Source: Paenibacillus harenae DSM 16969 (GTDB lineage: Bacteria; Bacillota; Bacilli; Paenibacillales; Paenibacillaceae). Taken from it: a stretch of DNA of 64,000 nt. The notes under the pieces are model-generated. The model made no database searches and was not told the DNA's origin. It saw only the letters and a list, made by a program, of their open reading frames with translations. The stretch is from the NCBI RefSeq assembly GCF_000422465.1, contig NZ_AULV01000017.1, positions 62,001 through 126,000 of the forward strand, read 5' to 3'. Shown in pieces: positions 1-7,882 of this stretch. The position numbers and the translations under genes were made by a program. Positions within the stretch are counted from its first letter, which is position 1. The number at the start of each line of letters is the position of its first letter.

Positions 1-321
1 GCCAATCAAATAATACAGTTCTTTATCAGGGGCACATAAATCGAGTACGCCCACACCACACCAGCCGATGAAATCGCCTGTTGCTTTGCTTCGAATCGCA
101 AATGAGTATTTAAATGGCATGTTGAAGGGTGTATTGTAACTGTCGATTATCCACTTGAATAGTCCTTTATATTCTTCGAACGATAAGACTCCCATATGCA
201 TATAAGGGAACAATTCTGGGTTTTGCATCAACTCAAACGATTCCATCAAATCACTTTCGATGTAAGGACGAATGATTAGACGCTTTGTTTCTAAGCGCGT
301 CATAGATAATTCGGTTTGCAT
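1..321 (-). CDS. GNAT family N-acetyltransferase (partial, RimJ/RimL type)
   Basis: The reading frame enters from the left window edge and starts at ATG 321, preceded by GAGGAG about seven bases upstream. An in-frame ATG at 303 is less well placed. The visible 107 residues begin MQTELSMTRLETKRLIIRPY, the typical opening of ribosomal-protein-type GNAT acetyltransferases, with the first strand 'ETKRLIIRPY' and a later 'GDFIGWCGVGV' strand. The acetyl-CoA-binding Q/RxxGxG/A loop would lie beyond the window. The family transfers acetyl from acetyl-CoA to an amino group; the substrate cannot be told. It is AT-rich and is separated from the next gene by a copy of the dispersed palindromic repeat. 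Confidence 0.85.
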   Translation of the reverse strand, partial: MQTELSMTRLETKRLIIRPYIESDLMESFELMQNPELFPYMHMGVLSFEEYKGLFKWIIDSYNTPFNMPFKYSFAIRSKATGDFIGWCGVGVLDLCAPDKELYYLIG

Positions 322-500
322 CTTGATTCTCCTCTTGTCTGTAATTGTTATACATCATGTATCAGACTAGAGTGCGAAATATGGCATACCCACGCCTCAC
401 TTTCCACGCATTTTATCAATTAGCATAATCTGTTACCCAGGAAAGATACAATGGACAATTTGATTTTAATCAAAGTTACCATCGGATAATACCCGCTTTA

Positions 501-587
501 CTACCCGTTAAAGGAATGAAGGATACCGGATCAACCATGGCAGCCTTGTAGTGTTTCAATTAGCGATCGTACCCTTTAGCTTAATAG
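501..587 (+). repeat. Dispersed palindromic repeat, copy R1
   Basis: The 322-622 interval has no gene. It holds a left half (CTACCCGTTA at 501-510, flanked by CTTTA/TAAAG arms) and a right half (GATCGTACCCTTTAGCTTAAT at about 565-585). These match the two halves seen at the other copies, read on the plus strand. The copy lies between the GNAT gene and the kinase-like gene. Function unknown. Confidence 0.6.
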
Positions 588-622
588 ACTTCCATATTTT
601 GAAGACTGCAATCATAAGAATC

Positions 623-1480
623 TCATTTCTCGTTTGAGCTAAAATATTCTGATAAAATCCCCACTAAAACTTGCTTATAATCGTTTAAATCATACGGAGA
701 GTTATCCACTTTTTTCTTGGCTATATTTATGCCGTTAAATATTTCTTCTTCCAATTCCCTTCTTGCTTTAAGAACCTGCAGAGTTCCTTCTAACCCATTG
801 TAACCCTGCTTTTTTCCAAACCCTTGGTTTGTATAATATTCAATAAACCCCTCTGACCATTCTTTAGGTCTTTCCTTTACAGCCTTTTGGAATGAATAAT
901 CAAGATCGTTCTGTTCTACGTAAATCAATAATGGATTCAGTTTTTCCACAATCATTGCCAGTTCTATAACATAACTTATAACGTCTTCCTTCTTTGCACC
1001 ATATTTAATCATCCCCATGGTTACAGGATTTTGTATAAAACAACCATCAAAAAGAAATGTGTCTGAGCCATTCAAAACACTCTCCGTAAACTTCTTCCAT
1101 CTTTCTGTTATCAGTTCCCTGTTTTGATCTAGCGACAATTCATAAACATCATTTTTGATAACTGCATACAGCAATTCATCTGGAAAACTTGATCCGTATT
1201 CATTTTTTATTTTTCGATATTCTAGGAAGTAATTGTTACCTTGTTTAATCATACGATTACTTAACAAATCTCTAAACTTTTCATGGGTACTTAATAATTT
1301 ATCGAATTCATTTTTCTTAAAACAGGCTACTCCATCATAATCAGCAGGATGTTCCAGATTTCCTTCTAAAAATAGCTGAGATTTAGTGTTCATTTCCGTA
1401 AGAATTTCATGAACTAGTTGAGCAGTTGTTGTTTTCCCGAATCCTGGTAATCCCTCAATCAAGACCAATTTTGATCTCAT
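623..1480 (-). CDS. P-loop NTPase, nucleoside/phosphotransfer-kinase-like
   Basis: 285 residues from ATG 1480, with GGAGG nine bases upstream. The N-terminus is a Walker A loop, LIEGLPGFGKTTTAQ (about residues 7-21), so it binds a nucleotide. The rest has no motif I can assign; it is rich in charged helices and contains 'SDTFLFDGCFIQNP' near residue 140, which resembles the Walker-B or lid region of deoxynucleoside kinases. No membrane segment is seen. It stands alone, AT-rich, bounded by repeat R1 downstream and a fold-back element plus R2 upstream. It could be a small-molecule kinase of the kind often carried on accessory DNA; the substrate is unknown. Confidence 0.7.
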   Translation of the reverse strand: MRSKLVLIEGLPGFGKTTTAQLVHEILTEMNTKSQLFLEGNLEHPADYDGVACFKKNEFDKLLSTHEKFRDLLSNRMIKQGNNYFLEYRKIKNEYGSSFPDELLYAVIKNDVYELSLDQNRELITERWKKFTESVLNGSDTFLFDGCFIQNPVTMGMIKYGAKKEDVISYVIELAMIVEKLNPLLIYVEQNDLDYSFQKAVKERPKEWSEGFIEYYTNQGFGKKQGYNGLEGTLQVLKARRELEEEIFNGINIAKKKVDNSPYDLNDYKQVLVGILSEYFSSNEK

Positions 1481-1528
1481 AATAAAATTCCTCCATTCAC
1501 ACTATTAGGAGGATATGCAGGTAAGAAT

Positions 1529-1747
1529 TAATAGAGATGCGGTTTCCCACGAAAATAAAAGCGGATACCTGATGGTATCCGCAGAATGGGTTTATGATAC
1601 ACCTTTCCCTGCATACCCTGTAAGATTAAAGAAAAGCATGCCTAATAAAATAGTGTAGTCACTATTACAGGCATCCTTTCGAATTGTTAATCTTTACAGA
1701 GTAATCCACATGATAAGGTTTATGCTCCTTTGTATGCATCTCTATTA
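1529..1747. mobile_element. 219-bp fold-back (MITE-like) element
   Basis: The interval has perfect 12-bp terminal inverted repeats (TAATAGAGATGC at 1529-1540, GCATCTCTATTA at 1736-1747). A nested imperfect pair lies inside (TGTAAGATTAA 1619-1629 with TTAATCTTTACA 1687-1698), and the centre is a palindrome (AATAGTG 1649-1655, CACTATT 1660-1666). It encodes no protein. The gene-free interval 1481-2100 consists mainly of this element, a terminator-like hairpin and repeats R2 and R3. A MITE or a structured RNA would both fit. No clear target-site duplication was seen. Confidence 0.5.
1552..1582 (-). terminator. Rho-independent terminator-like hairpin inside the fold-back element
   Basis: GCGGATACC-TGAT-GGTATCCGC is a perfect 9-bp stem with a 4-base loop at 1561-1582. 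On the minus strand it is followed by TTTTATTTT. It could end transcription running in from the VOC gene at 2101-2484. Confidence 0.5.
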
Positions 1748-1798
1748 TTTAGATTAACATTGAGCATAGATAAATACAATCAGGGACTTTATACGAAC

Positions 1799-1942
1799 CT
1801 GCCAGATCGTTGAGCATAGGCTGCCATCGGATCATCCGTCGGCAGCCTCATTTTTTATTGAACTCATGTTTACCGTTAGCTCAATGCTTTAATTGTGCTA
1901 TCGTAACCGTTAGTTGAGCGACCGTAATTTTTAGCTACGATG
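1799..1942 (+). repeat. Dispersed palindromic repeat, copy R2 (tandem units plus hairpin)
   Basis: A degenerate left half (CTGCCAGATCGTTGAGC, 1799-1815) is followed by a strong hairpin at 1818-1848. Two or three right-half units follow in tandem: ATTGAACT...ACCGTTAGCTCAAT, then GCTATCGTAACCGTTAGTTGAGC split over 1897-1919, then a weaker ACCGTAATTTTTAGCT. The arms of each unit are complementary while the ATCGTAACCGTTAG core is kept. Confidence 0.7.
1818..1856 (+). terminator. Terminator hairpin within repeat R2
   Basis: The stem AGGCTGCC/GGCAGCCT is extended inward by CGGAT/ATCCG with two mismatches, and CATTTTTT follows on the plus strand. No plus-strand gene precedes it, so it may be part of the repeat rather than a gene terminator. 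Confidence 0.6.
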
Positions 1943-2056
1943 TGGTTCACCGTAATGTATCTAAACACAAAGACAATTAACCATAAAAAATACATCAATA
2001 TATAAAGAAGAAGCCACTCCTAACAATGGAGTGGTTTTCTTTGGATAGAACTTCTC

Positions 2057-2089
2057 TTTTAATTGAACTATACCCCATTAGCACAATAA
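2057..2089 (+). repeat. Dispersed palindromic repeat, copy R3
   Basis: TTTTAATTGAACTATACCCC followed by ATTAGCACAAT is the right-half unit with arms ATTGAACTA and TTAGCACAAT. It lies 12 bases past the 3' end of the VOC gene at 2101. Confidence 0.55.
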
Positions 2090-2100
2090 TCCAGTCTTAT

Positions 2101-2484
2101 TTAGATATTTGCTTGCCAAACAATAATTTTATTTCCATTAAGGTCATACATTTCGAAACTTAATCCAACCCATGAATGGTCAACAATTTCTTCTACCTGT
2201 ATCCCATTTACTTTCAAGGATTCGTGCAACACCTTTGCATCATCACAGTGGAAGTTAATCGATGGAATGACCCATCCATTTTGTCTTAATTGGATGACTT
2301 CATCTACTCTTATTAAATCTAAGTCAGGTCCGCTGGACAATCTTAAAAAAGTGTGATCATCTGTTAATTCGCCTTCATACTGACAACCAAGATGCTTAAC
2401 ATACCACTCTGCAGATTCTTTGACGTTTGCCACAGGAATACAACAATTTATTACTTTCTTGACTTCGGCACTTTGTATGTTCAA
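2101..2484 (-). CDS. VOC (glyoxalase/bleomycin-resistance fold) family protein
   Basis: 127 residues. The start is TTG 2484, nine bases after AAAGGAG; no ATG is nearby. A single VOC domain of paired beta-alpha-beta-beta-beta units is seen: 'CIPVANVKESAEWYVKHLGCQYEG' opens the first half and 'SFEMYDLNGNKIIVWQANI' closes the second, with DLNGN in place of the usual DPDGN. VOC proteins bind a metal and act as isomerases, dioxygenases, thiol transferases or drug-binding proteins; this one cannot be assigned. It is the last of a co-directional run of VOC genes (5144 to 2101) and is the one flanked by repeats R3 and R4. Confidence 0.85.
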   Translation of the reverse strand: MNIQSAEVKKVINCCIPVANVKESAEWYVKHLGCQYEGELTDDHTFLRLSSGPDLDLIRVDEVIQLRQNGWVIPSINFHCDDAKVLHESLKVNGIQVEEIVDHSWVGLSFEMYDLNGNKIIVWQANI

Positions 2485-2544
2485 TACAGTTCTTCTCCTT
2501 TACTTTAATAATCTGAGGAAGTGGAGAAATCCTTTTTTTGTAAT

Positions 2545-2618
2545 CTGCCCGTTAGCGTAGCGAATGGCTGCCATATGACAGCCCTTCTGAGGTTGAACTA
2601 TTATACCCGTAAGTTCAA
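2545..2618 (+). repeat. Dispersed palindromic repeat, copy R4 (both halves and hairpin)
   Basis: The left half CTGCCCGTTA (2545-2554), a hairpin GGCTGCCATATGACAGCC (2566-2583) and a right half with arms TTGAACT and AGTTCAA around ATTATACCCGTA (2593-2618) make a full 74-bp unit. The arm sequence differs from other copies but stays complementary. Confidence 0.7.
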
Positions 2619-2629
2619 AATACTCGGTT

Positions 2630-2701
2630 TCATTTTTTCACTTCAATTGCCCAGAAACGATTTCCGTACGGATCAAAAAACATCATATCCTGTCCGTTTC
2701 T
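2630..2701 (-). pseudogene. C-terminal remnant of a VOC gene
   Basis: The minus strand reads RNGQDMMFFDPYGNRFWAIE then VKK and stop. FFDPYGNRFW is the closing strand of a VOC domain. An in-frame TGA precedes it and no upstream half of the domain is present, so only about 23 residues remain. It sits between two intact VOC genes and right against repeat R4, which may mark the breakpoint. Confidence 0.7.
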
Positions 2702-2773
2702 TCAACGATCAGGAGCAGGTCGTGCGATATTTGTAATCTAAAGAGCTAGGAAGTTTTTTTCTATTTTCTTGGT

Positions 2774-3235
2774 TTACGGCTGCCATACTTCCCACATGTT
2801 CCCGTCAGGGTCAAAGAACTGAAGGTTTGGACCGCATGTTATCCGAATGTCGCCTTTAATGTTTACTCCGTTTTCCTTAAAACGGTTGAAAAGATCCTGG
2901 ATGCGCGGAGTAATGAAACACCCTACTGCTTGGCGTTCACCTTCATTGTTTGTAAATCCTAAACGGCCACCTTCCGGCCGTGATTCGATAAGAAACATAG
3001 CCGGTACCGTTTGCCTTAGACCGGATCCAGGGAAATTTCCATTATGATCGGGAAATCTCATGATCGCCATTTTCATCCCAGGCTCAACAGGATGGATGTT
3101 TGAAGGTTCACATCCTAAATTTTTTTGATACCATTTAATGGACTCGTAGACGTCATCTACCGGAACGTAAATACAAGTCATCCCTGTAATGTCTTCCAGT
3201 TTTTCCTCCAATTTGATTTCTTCTTTAATTTGCAT
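2774..3235 (-). CDS. VOC family protein
   Basis: 153 residues, preceded by GAGGAATGAG. A charged N-terminal helix (about residues 1-16) leads into one VOC domain, from 'GMTCIYVPVDDVYESIKWYQ' to 'LQFFDPDGNMWEVWQP'. No signal peptide is seen, so it is cytoplasmic. The 'IYVPVDDVYESIKWYQKNLGC' opening closely resembles those of the neighbours at 3304 and 2101, so these are diverged tandem duplicates. Substrate unknown; an enzyme of small-molecule or antibiotic modification, or a ligand sensor, are both possible. Confidence 0.87.
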   Translation of the reverse strand: MQIKEEIKLEEKLEDITGMTCIYVPVDDVYESIKWYQKNLGCEPSNIHPVEPGMKMAIMRFPDHNGNFPGSGLRQTVPAMFLIESRPEGGRLGFTNNEGERQAVGCFITPRIQDLFNRFKENGVNIKGDIRITCGPNLQFFDPDGNMWEVWQP

Positions 3236-3303
3236 TTTCTCATTCCTCTCTTCTCATTTCCCTTTAGTTATCCATTAGATAAGTTCAAAATTTTATAAAT
3301 AAA

Positions 3304-3735
3304 TCAAATATCTTGCCATGCTGTGTATTTGTTTCCGTCGGGGTCAAAGAAGTGAAATCCTCGTCCACAACCGCCATTATCCTTTAGCTCGGAAACCCTT
3401 GCACCATCATCCCTCATTTGCCTATAAAGATCGTCAATTTGTGTTACTTCAAAACAGATTGACTCCATTTCATGTTCCTCATTATTCTCGTCCCAATCAT
3501 GTGTCATAAAATTCGAAGACTGCTTTTCTTTTGTCTCCAAGAAAAATATCCCTTGCCCAGAGGGAAGATTCACATTACCTTTGGGTGATAATGTAATCAA
3601 CCCATGTTTCATAAAAAATTCTTTTGTTACTGCTGTGTTTGTCACAGGGATATAAACGCATTCAATCTTTTTCAATCGTGCTTGACTATGTGGATACTTG
3701 CTTTCCAGTTCTCTTTTTAATTCCAATTTATTCAT
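3304..3735 (-). CDS. VOC family protein
   Basis: 143 residues from ATG 3735, eight bases after AAGGAG. As in the neighbour at 2774, a charged N-terminal helix precedes a single VOC domain, which runs from 'KKIECVYIPVTNTAVTKEFF' to 'FHFFDPDGNKYTAWQDI'. The gap to the next gene is 68 bases and to the previous gene 35 bases, which fits one transcript. No catalytic identity can be given. Confidence 0.87.
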   Translation of the reverse strand: MNKLELKRELESKYPHSQARLKKIECVYIPVTNTAVTKEFFMKHGLITLSPKGNVNLPSGQGIFFLETKEKQSSNFMTHDWDENNEEHEMESICFEVTQIDDLYRQMRDDGARVSELKDNGGCGRGFHFFDPDGNKYTAWQDI

Positions 3736-3770
3736 CGATGCAGCTCCTTTTTAATGAAGAAAAATCAAAT

Positions 3771-4169
3771 CTAAAACAACTTTTTGCTTACTCCACCGCC
3801 AAAGGCGATGTGATATCCATCAGCATCTTTCATGGTAAATTCACTCCATTGTTCAGAGTAGTTAGGACCATTAACTATCTCTGCACCTTTGGCAAGACAT
3901 TCATCGAACAACAAATCGACGGCATCTGTATATGCAAAAGCATCAAAATACAACCCGCCTTCAACAGAAGAAGATGGTTTCACATCCTCTTTGTTCACTG
4001 CGGGATGTAAAATAAATGTAATGTTACCTCTGGATACGTGCACATGACCACCAATTTCTTCATAAGAAAACCCCAAATTCTTATAAAAATCAGAAGCAAC
4101 TTGTATATCTCTAACTAGCAAAACAATTGATGAGCCAGATATTTTTGCTACTACCGTTTGTTCGCTCAT
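3771..4169 (-). CDS. VOC family protein, bleomycin-resistance-like
   Basis: 132 residues, preceded by AAAGGATGGG. The order 'GSSIVLLVRDIQVASDFYKN', 'GGHVHVSRGNITFILHP', 'GGLYFDAFAYTDAVDLLFDE' and 'EFTMKDADGYHIAFGG' is that of glyoxalase/bleomycin-resistance proteins with the DADGY variant of the last turn. It is more distant from the neighbouring VOC genes than they are from one another, so the cluster was not built only by recent tandem duplication. Cytoplasmic; substrate unknown. Confidence 0.87.
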   Translation of the reverse strand: MSEQTVVAKISGSSIVLLVRDIQVASDFYKNLGFSYEEIGGHVHVSRGNITFILHPAVNKEDVKPSSSVEGGLYFDAFAYTDAVDLLFDECLAKGAEIVNGPNYSEQWSEFTMKDADGYHIAFGGGVSKKLF

Positions 4170-4250
4170 GTAATCCCATCCTTTAATTGAAATAGAAAAC
4201 TGTTATGAAACAATCCCCCTGTTACCCTAAGTCGGAATCTAGTAGATCCC

Positions 4251-5144
4251 TCATTCATAATCGTGAGTCTCGTTCGGTCCGACTGCATAAGGAATGTACG
4301 CTTCGATGCGGTCCTCATGGATGAATTCCAAGTGATATGCACCCGCCGAGCCCGGCACAGTCTTGATGAAGCCGAATTGCATACCCAGCCAACGATAAAT
4401 GCCTGAATACTCTTTGCGAAAATCCACCTGCGTACGCTTGAATGAAAACACCGCATAGTTTTGCTCCGGAATCGTGATCTCGACGAGATTGTTCGGCACG
4501 GGACGATCATTTGACAGTTCGCGGCATACCCATAAGCGATGCTCCTGAACCCCCACATACTTCTCAAGAATCGGATTGACGAAGAACAAGCTCCCTTGCC
4601 CCGGAGCGTACCGGTTCAATTGAGATGCCGCGTCGGAAATATCCGCTTCGGGATTGACTAGATCGACGATCGCAGCCACGCCAGCACAACGAATAACCGG
4701 AAGTTTCACGAACTTGTAAGATATTAAAGTCGGAAATTCCGGCCGGTTCACGTTGTCCGTTTCGTTCAATCCAAACATGCCACTCCATACTCCGAAGGAA
4801 TTACCATCCGGATCCCGCAGCATGTACCAATGCGTATCCGCAACACCAACTTCTAGAGGATCAACATCAACACCCTCCCGCACCAAGTGCTCATGCAAGG
4901 CGACCGCGTCCTTAACATGGAAGTTGAGCTGGCCCAGTCCCTTTCTCGCAGCATCCTTATGTATCCAGCATATTCGCCCTGGTGACATCTCTAAAGTTGC
5001 GAAGTTAGGGTTGAAGGCGAGTACTCTAAACTTTAGACAACGGCAATACCACGCCAGCGCGTCCTCCAAATTTGTTACGAATATCGTTGGTATCACGGAC
5101 GCTACGACTGGCACATCCGCTGCTTCCATTTGCTTGGTGACCAT
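4251..5144 (-). CDS. VOC domain fused to a GyrI-like/Cass2-type effector-binding domain
   Basis: 297 residues from ATG 5144 with AGGAGG upstream. Residues about 12-125 are a VOC domain ('ASVIPTIFVTNLEDALAWYC' to 'HWYMLRDPDGNSFGVWSGMF'). Residues about 145-295 look like the integron-associated (Cass2) or AraC-type effector-binding fold: 'PVIRCAGVAAIVD', 'QLNRYAPGQ', 'LVEITIPEQNYAVFSFKRTQ', 'IYRWL', 'AYHLEFIHEDRIEAYIPY'. There is no DNA-binding domain. Both halves are small-molecule-binding folds, so a sensor, sequestering or modifying role is plausible. It leads the VOC run and is divergent (154-bp gap) from the ECF-VOC fusion gene. Confidence 0.75.
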   Translation of the reverse strand: MVTKQMEAADVPVVASVIPTIFVTNLEDALAWYCRCLKFRVLAFNPNFATLEMSPGRICWIHKDAARKGLGQLNFHVKDAVALHEHLVREGVDVDPLEVGVADTHWYMLRDPDGNSFGVWSGMFGLNETDNVNRPEFPTLISYKFVKLPVIRCAGVAAIVDLVNPEADISDAASQLNRYAPGQGSLFFVNPILEKYVGVQEHRLWVCRELSNDRPVPNNLVEITIPEQNYAVFSFKRTQVDFRKEYSGIYRWLGMQFGFIKTVPGSAGAYHLEFIHEDRIEAYIPYAVGPNETHDYE

Positions 5145-5298
5145 GATTAATACCTCCTCTTTTTATCCTTCACTGATATGGATGCCGCATTGCCCTCCGA
5201 ACCTGACATCCTTATGATTATTTTTGCAGGAAAAATTCCTCTTCCCATCGAAAGTTACTTTAGGATAATACAGATCTTTCTCAGGGGGACCTATTACT
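5145..5298. promoter_or_regulatory. Divergent intergenic region between the VOC run and the ECF-VOC fusion
   Basis: These 154 bases must hold the start signals for both the minus-strand VOC run and the plus-strand sigma-factor fusion. The sigma gene has AGGGGG at about 5283-5288. No sigma-A consensus pair is convincing, so an ECF-type promoter recognised by the gene's own product is possible but not shown. Confidence 0.4.
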
Positions 5299-7815
5299 TT
5301 GGATATTCACATGGAAGCAGCTTCGGATGAAGTTCTTATTGAACGTGCGCGACTCGGTAGTCACGATGCCTACCAGGAACTGCTGGCCCGTCACCGCGGG
5401 CGGGCCTTCCAGTGGGCTAGACAGATGACGCCCGATCCTCATCTGGCGGAGGATATCGTTCAGGAAGCACTCATCCGGGCCTTTATGAAGCTAGGTACAG
5501 TGACGGATCTGTCCAAGTTCCTCCCTTGGCTTCGGTCTATCGTCCGTAATCAGGCACTAATGAAGCTGCGCCGCGGAGGGCCACATGCCCATGAACGCCC
5601 TTTCACCTCGTTGATTCCTCAGAATGCCCGTGCTTCAGATGATGGCGCGCCGGACTGGAGCGATCTGGATACTGTGCTTCACCAATATGCAAAGCGCGGG
5701 ATCACCAACACTTCATATGAGGTAACCTTATCCGATTCCTCGCTCGCTGAGTGGTTGCCTGCCGTAATCCAATGTTTGGGGCCACGAGAACGAGAAGTGT
5801 TCAGGAAACATTTTTACGAACAATTATCGCCGCAGGAGATCGCGGAGAGCTTGGATACAAACGTCAACGCGATTCATAAGGCTCTGTCACGCATTCGGCG
5901 GAAAGCTGCAGACACTCGAATCGAACTGGATATCCAAACTCGAATCCGAGTACATAACGACTCGAGAGGAGGCAACCGGACGATCGTATTGAACAAGCCC
6001 CCCATTCAGGATGAACCTCCGTTATACCAAGGTATCGCCTTTCCCAATGCGTTGTATCATCTCTTGCGCAGTATGGGCTCGTCCGTGTCCATGGCGGAAG
6101 TGATGGGCTATTCAGGTTATGCCTTTAACCTCAATGTTCGACGGACCACGATTGGTGCCGAGAGCCCAATGTTGTGGGATTGGGACACGTTCCTCTCCAA
6201 TGCCTTGCTTAATCTGGGATATCATTCGAACTACGTTGATTATCAACATTTCAAGAACGCCGGCGCTAGCACGCACAAGACGAGGAATTTCCTCCATGCA
6301 TTGGACATGATTCGGGATTCCATCGACCGGGGGTGTCCCGCATTGTTAACCAGCGCAATGTCCTATGATTTGGCTATCGTGTACGGATACGACGATGAGA
6401 AGCAAGTATTCTATGCAGTCGATCCGCGGGCATGCCAACCAGTCCCTTATCGGACCTTGTATCACGGCAGCCCCAAGATCGACCGTGCGATTTCCCGTGA
6501 GTTGTATGCATACGTGCTGGAAGGGGAACTTGACGAGGCTTATCAACGCCCGGATCATAAGTTGATTCGCTTGATCGAGCGGATCATTCGACATGCGGAC
6601 GGAGACGATTATACGTTCATCCCCTGTTCGAACGGTCTGGCTGCTTATGACGAATGGATTGCCGCGTTCGAGAACGGAACGGTCGATCCACTGGGTAACG
6701 CTTCTAACATTGCTTTGTATGGGTGGTCTCGCAAGCTAGCCGTAAAGTTTTGGGAAGAGCGGGAACATGATATATGGGAAAAGACTCCGAGAATAAAACA
6801 ATTCATCCAGCGAGCGAAGATCTGTTATGATGCGGTGCGTCGTTCATACGAAGAGCTGAGCGTATTATTTCCATTCCCTCATGGCGGATTGCCAAGAGAA
6901 GAGGAAGTTCGCGCGCAAGCAGTAAAGTTGCTCCGTCAAGCAAAAGAGGATGAATTGGAGGCGGTCGAAGTCCTTCGCGAACTGTTAACGGAACTTCGAT
7001 TCACGTACCTTGGACAAGGGCTAACACCCGTCCATCATATTTCGCTGAACCCCTTCTATTCGTTCGGCGGCAATCGACCGAAACCGGCTTCAAGCCAGTT
7101 TAGTACTGCAACACTGGAAGGCGTCATTTGCATGTGCGGTAATCTGAAAGAAAGCATGAAGTTCTATGGGGCGCTTCTTGGAATCGAACTTGAACCGGAA
7201 CGGCTGAATGATCCCATCGCCTTACTAACTATGCGAGACGACATATTCTTGGTGCTTATGGACCGACGGCTCGATCTCAACCATGCGGATTGGAAACCCG
7301 TCTTCTACATCCGCGTCCCTGATATCGACCAAACATATGAATCCGCCATCCGTCAGAAATGGACCATCATCAATTTCTTGGACAAGGGCGGACCTTTCAC
7401 CGACTTCTTCATAGCAGAGGACGCAGACGGCTACCAACTGATGATCGGAAGCCACCCGCTCGCACATTCATTTCCGGTTGCCAGGCACGCTTCCAATGGG
7501 CACCCTTTGTTTTTGTCTGATGCCCCGTTCACGCTTCCGGTAAAAAGCGTTAAGTCTGCTGCTAGGGCATACTGCAATATTTTTGGAGAAGACACTCTCG
7601 ATAGCCTTCTACGTTTCGTGGACAAGTTCGGTCCTCCCGATACATCGGCCCGGTTGCAATTCGAAGCCGAGGATGCCAATTTGGCCTACCTGCGGCTGCG
7701 CCATGCGGGTATCGCCGTCTCACGTACGTTGGAGGAAAGTGAGGATGGTATCAACAAATGGGTCATACTTGACCCGGATGGAAGAGACATTGTCATCCGT
7801 ACTCGGTTGTCTTGA
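5299..7815 (+). CDS. ECF sigma factor fused to a C39/BtrH-like domain and two VOC domains
   Basis: 838 residues. TTG 5299 lies ten bases after AGGGGG; ATG 5311 is the alternative. Residues about 14-93 are sigma region 2 ('HLAEDIVQEALIRAFMKL', 'FLPWLRSIVRNQALMKLRR'). About 150-202 are region 4 ('LGPREREVFRKHFYEQLSPQ' and 'ESLDTNVNAIHKALSRIRRK'). About 245-400 resemble the BtrH-N/C39-like fold ('YDLAIVYGYDDEKQVFYAVD'), but the expected N-terminal Cys and the His before the GYD strand are not seen, so it is probably a binding domain. A helical stretch follows, then VOC domains at about 603-714 and 734-838 ('FIAEDADGYQLMIG', 'WVILDPDGRDIVIR'). I infer a sigma factor controlled by ligand binding to its own C-terminus. 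Confidence 0.75.
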   Translation: MDIHMEAASDEVLIERARLGSHDAYQELLARHRGRAFQWARQMTPDPHLAEDIVQEALIRAFMKLGTVTDLSKFLPWLRSIVRNQALMKLRRGGPHAHERPFTSLIPQNARASDDGAPDWSDLDTVLHQYAKRGITNTSYEVTLSDSSLAEWLPAVIQCLGPREREVFRKHFYEQLSPQEIAESLDTNVNAIHKALSRIRRKAADTRIELDIQTRIRVHNDSRGGNRTIVLNKPPIQDEPPLYQGIAFPNALYHLLRSMGSSVSMAEVMGYSGYAFNLNVRRTTIGAESPMLWDWDTFLSNALLNLGYHSNYVDYQHFKNAGASTHKTRNFLHALDMIRDSIDRGCPALLTSAMSYDLAIVYGYDDEKQVFYAVDPRACQPVPYRTLYHGSPKIDRAISRELYAYVLEGELDEAYQRPDHKLIRLIERIIRHADGDDYTFIPCSNGLAAYDEWIAAFENGTVDPLGNASNIALYGWSRKLAVKFWEEREHDIWEKTPRIKQFIQRAKICYDAVRRSYEELSVLFPFPHGGLPREEEVRAQAVKLLRQAKEDELEAVEVLRELLTELRFTYLGQGLTPVHHISLNPFYSFGGNRPKPASSQFSTATLEGVICMCGNLKESMKFYGALLGIELEPERLNDPIALLTMRDDIFLVLMDRRLDLNHADWKPVFYIRVPDIDQTYESAIRQKWTIINFLDKGGPFTDFFIAEDADGYQLMIGSHPLAHSFPVARHASNGHPLFLSDAPFTLPVKSVKSAARAYCNIFGEDTLDSLLRFVDKFGPPDTSARLQFEAEDANLAYLRLRHAGIAVSRTLEESEDGINKWVILDPDGRDIVIRTRLS

Positions 7816-7882
7816 AGGTAAATAGAAACGCATCCTTTCAAGCTTCCGACGTACAGATCAGAAAAGCCGTGTTTCCCTGGGC

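Noticed and set aside
1529..1747. T-box or other known riboswitch in the fold-back element
   Set aside because: No T-box sequence or other known riboswitch core was recognised, and the nearest gene downstream is on the other strand.
2521..2736. A 71-residue plus-strand frame
   Set aside because: It runs across repeat R4 and the VOC remnant, which explain the sequence better.
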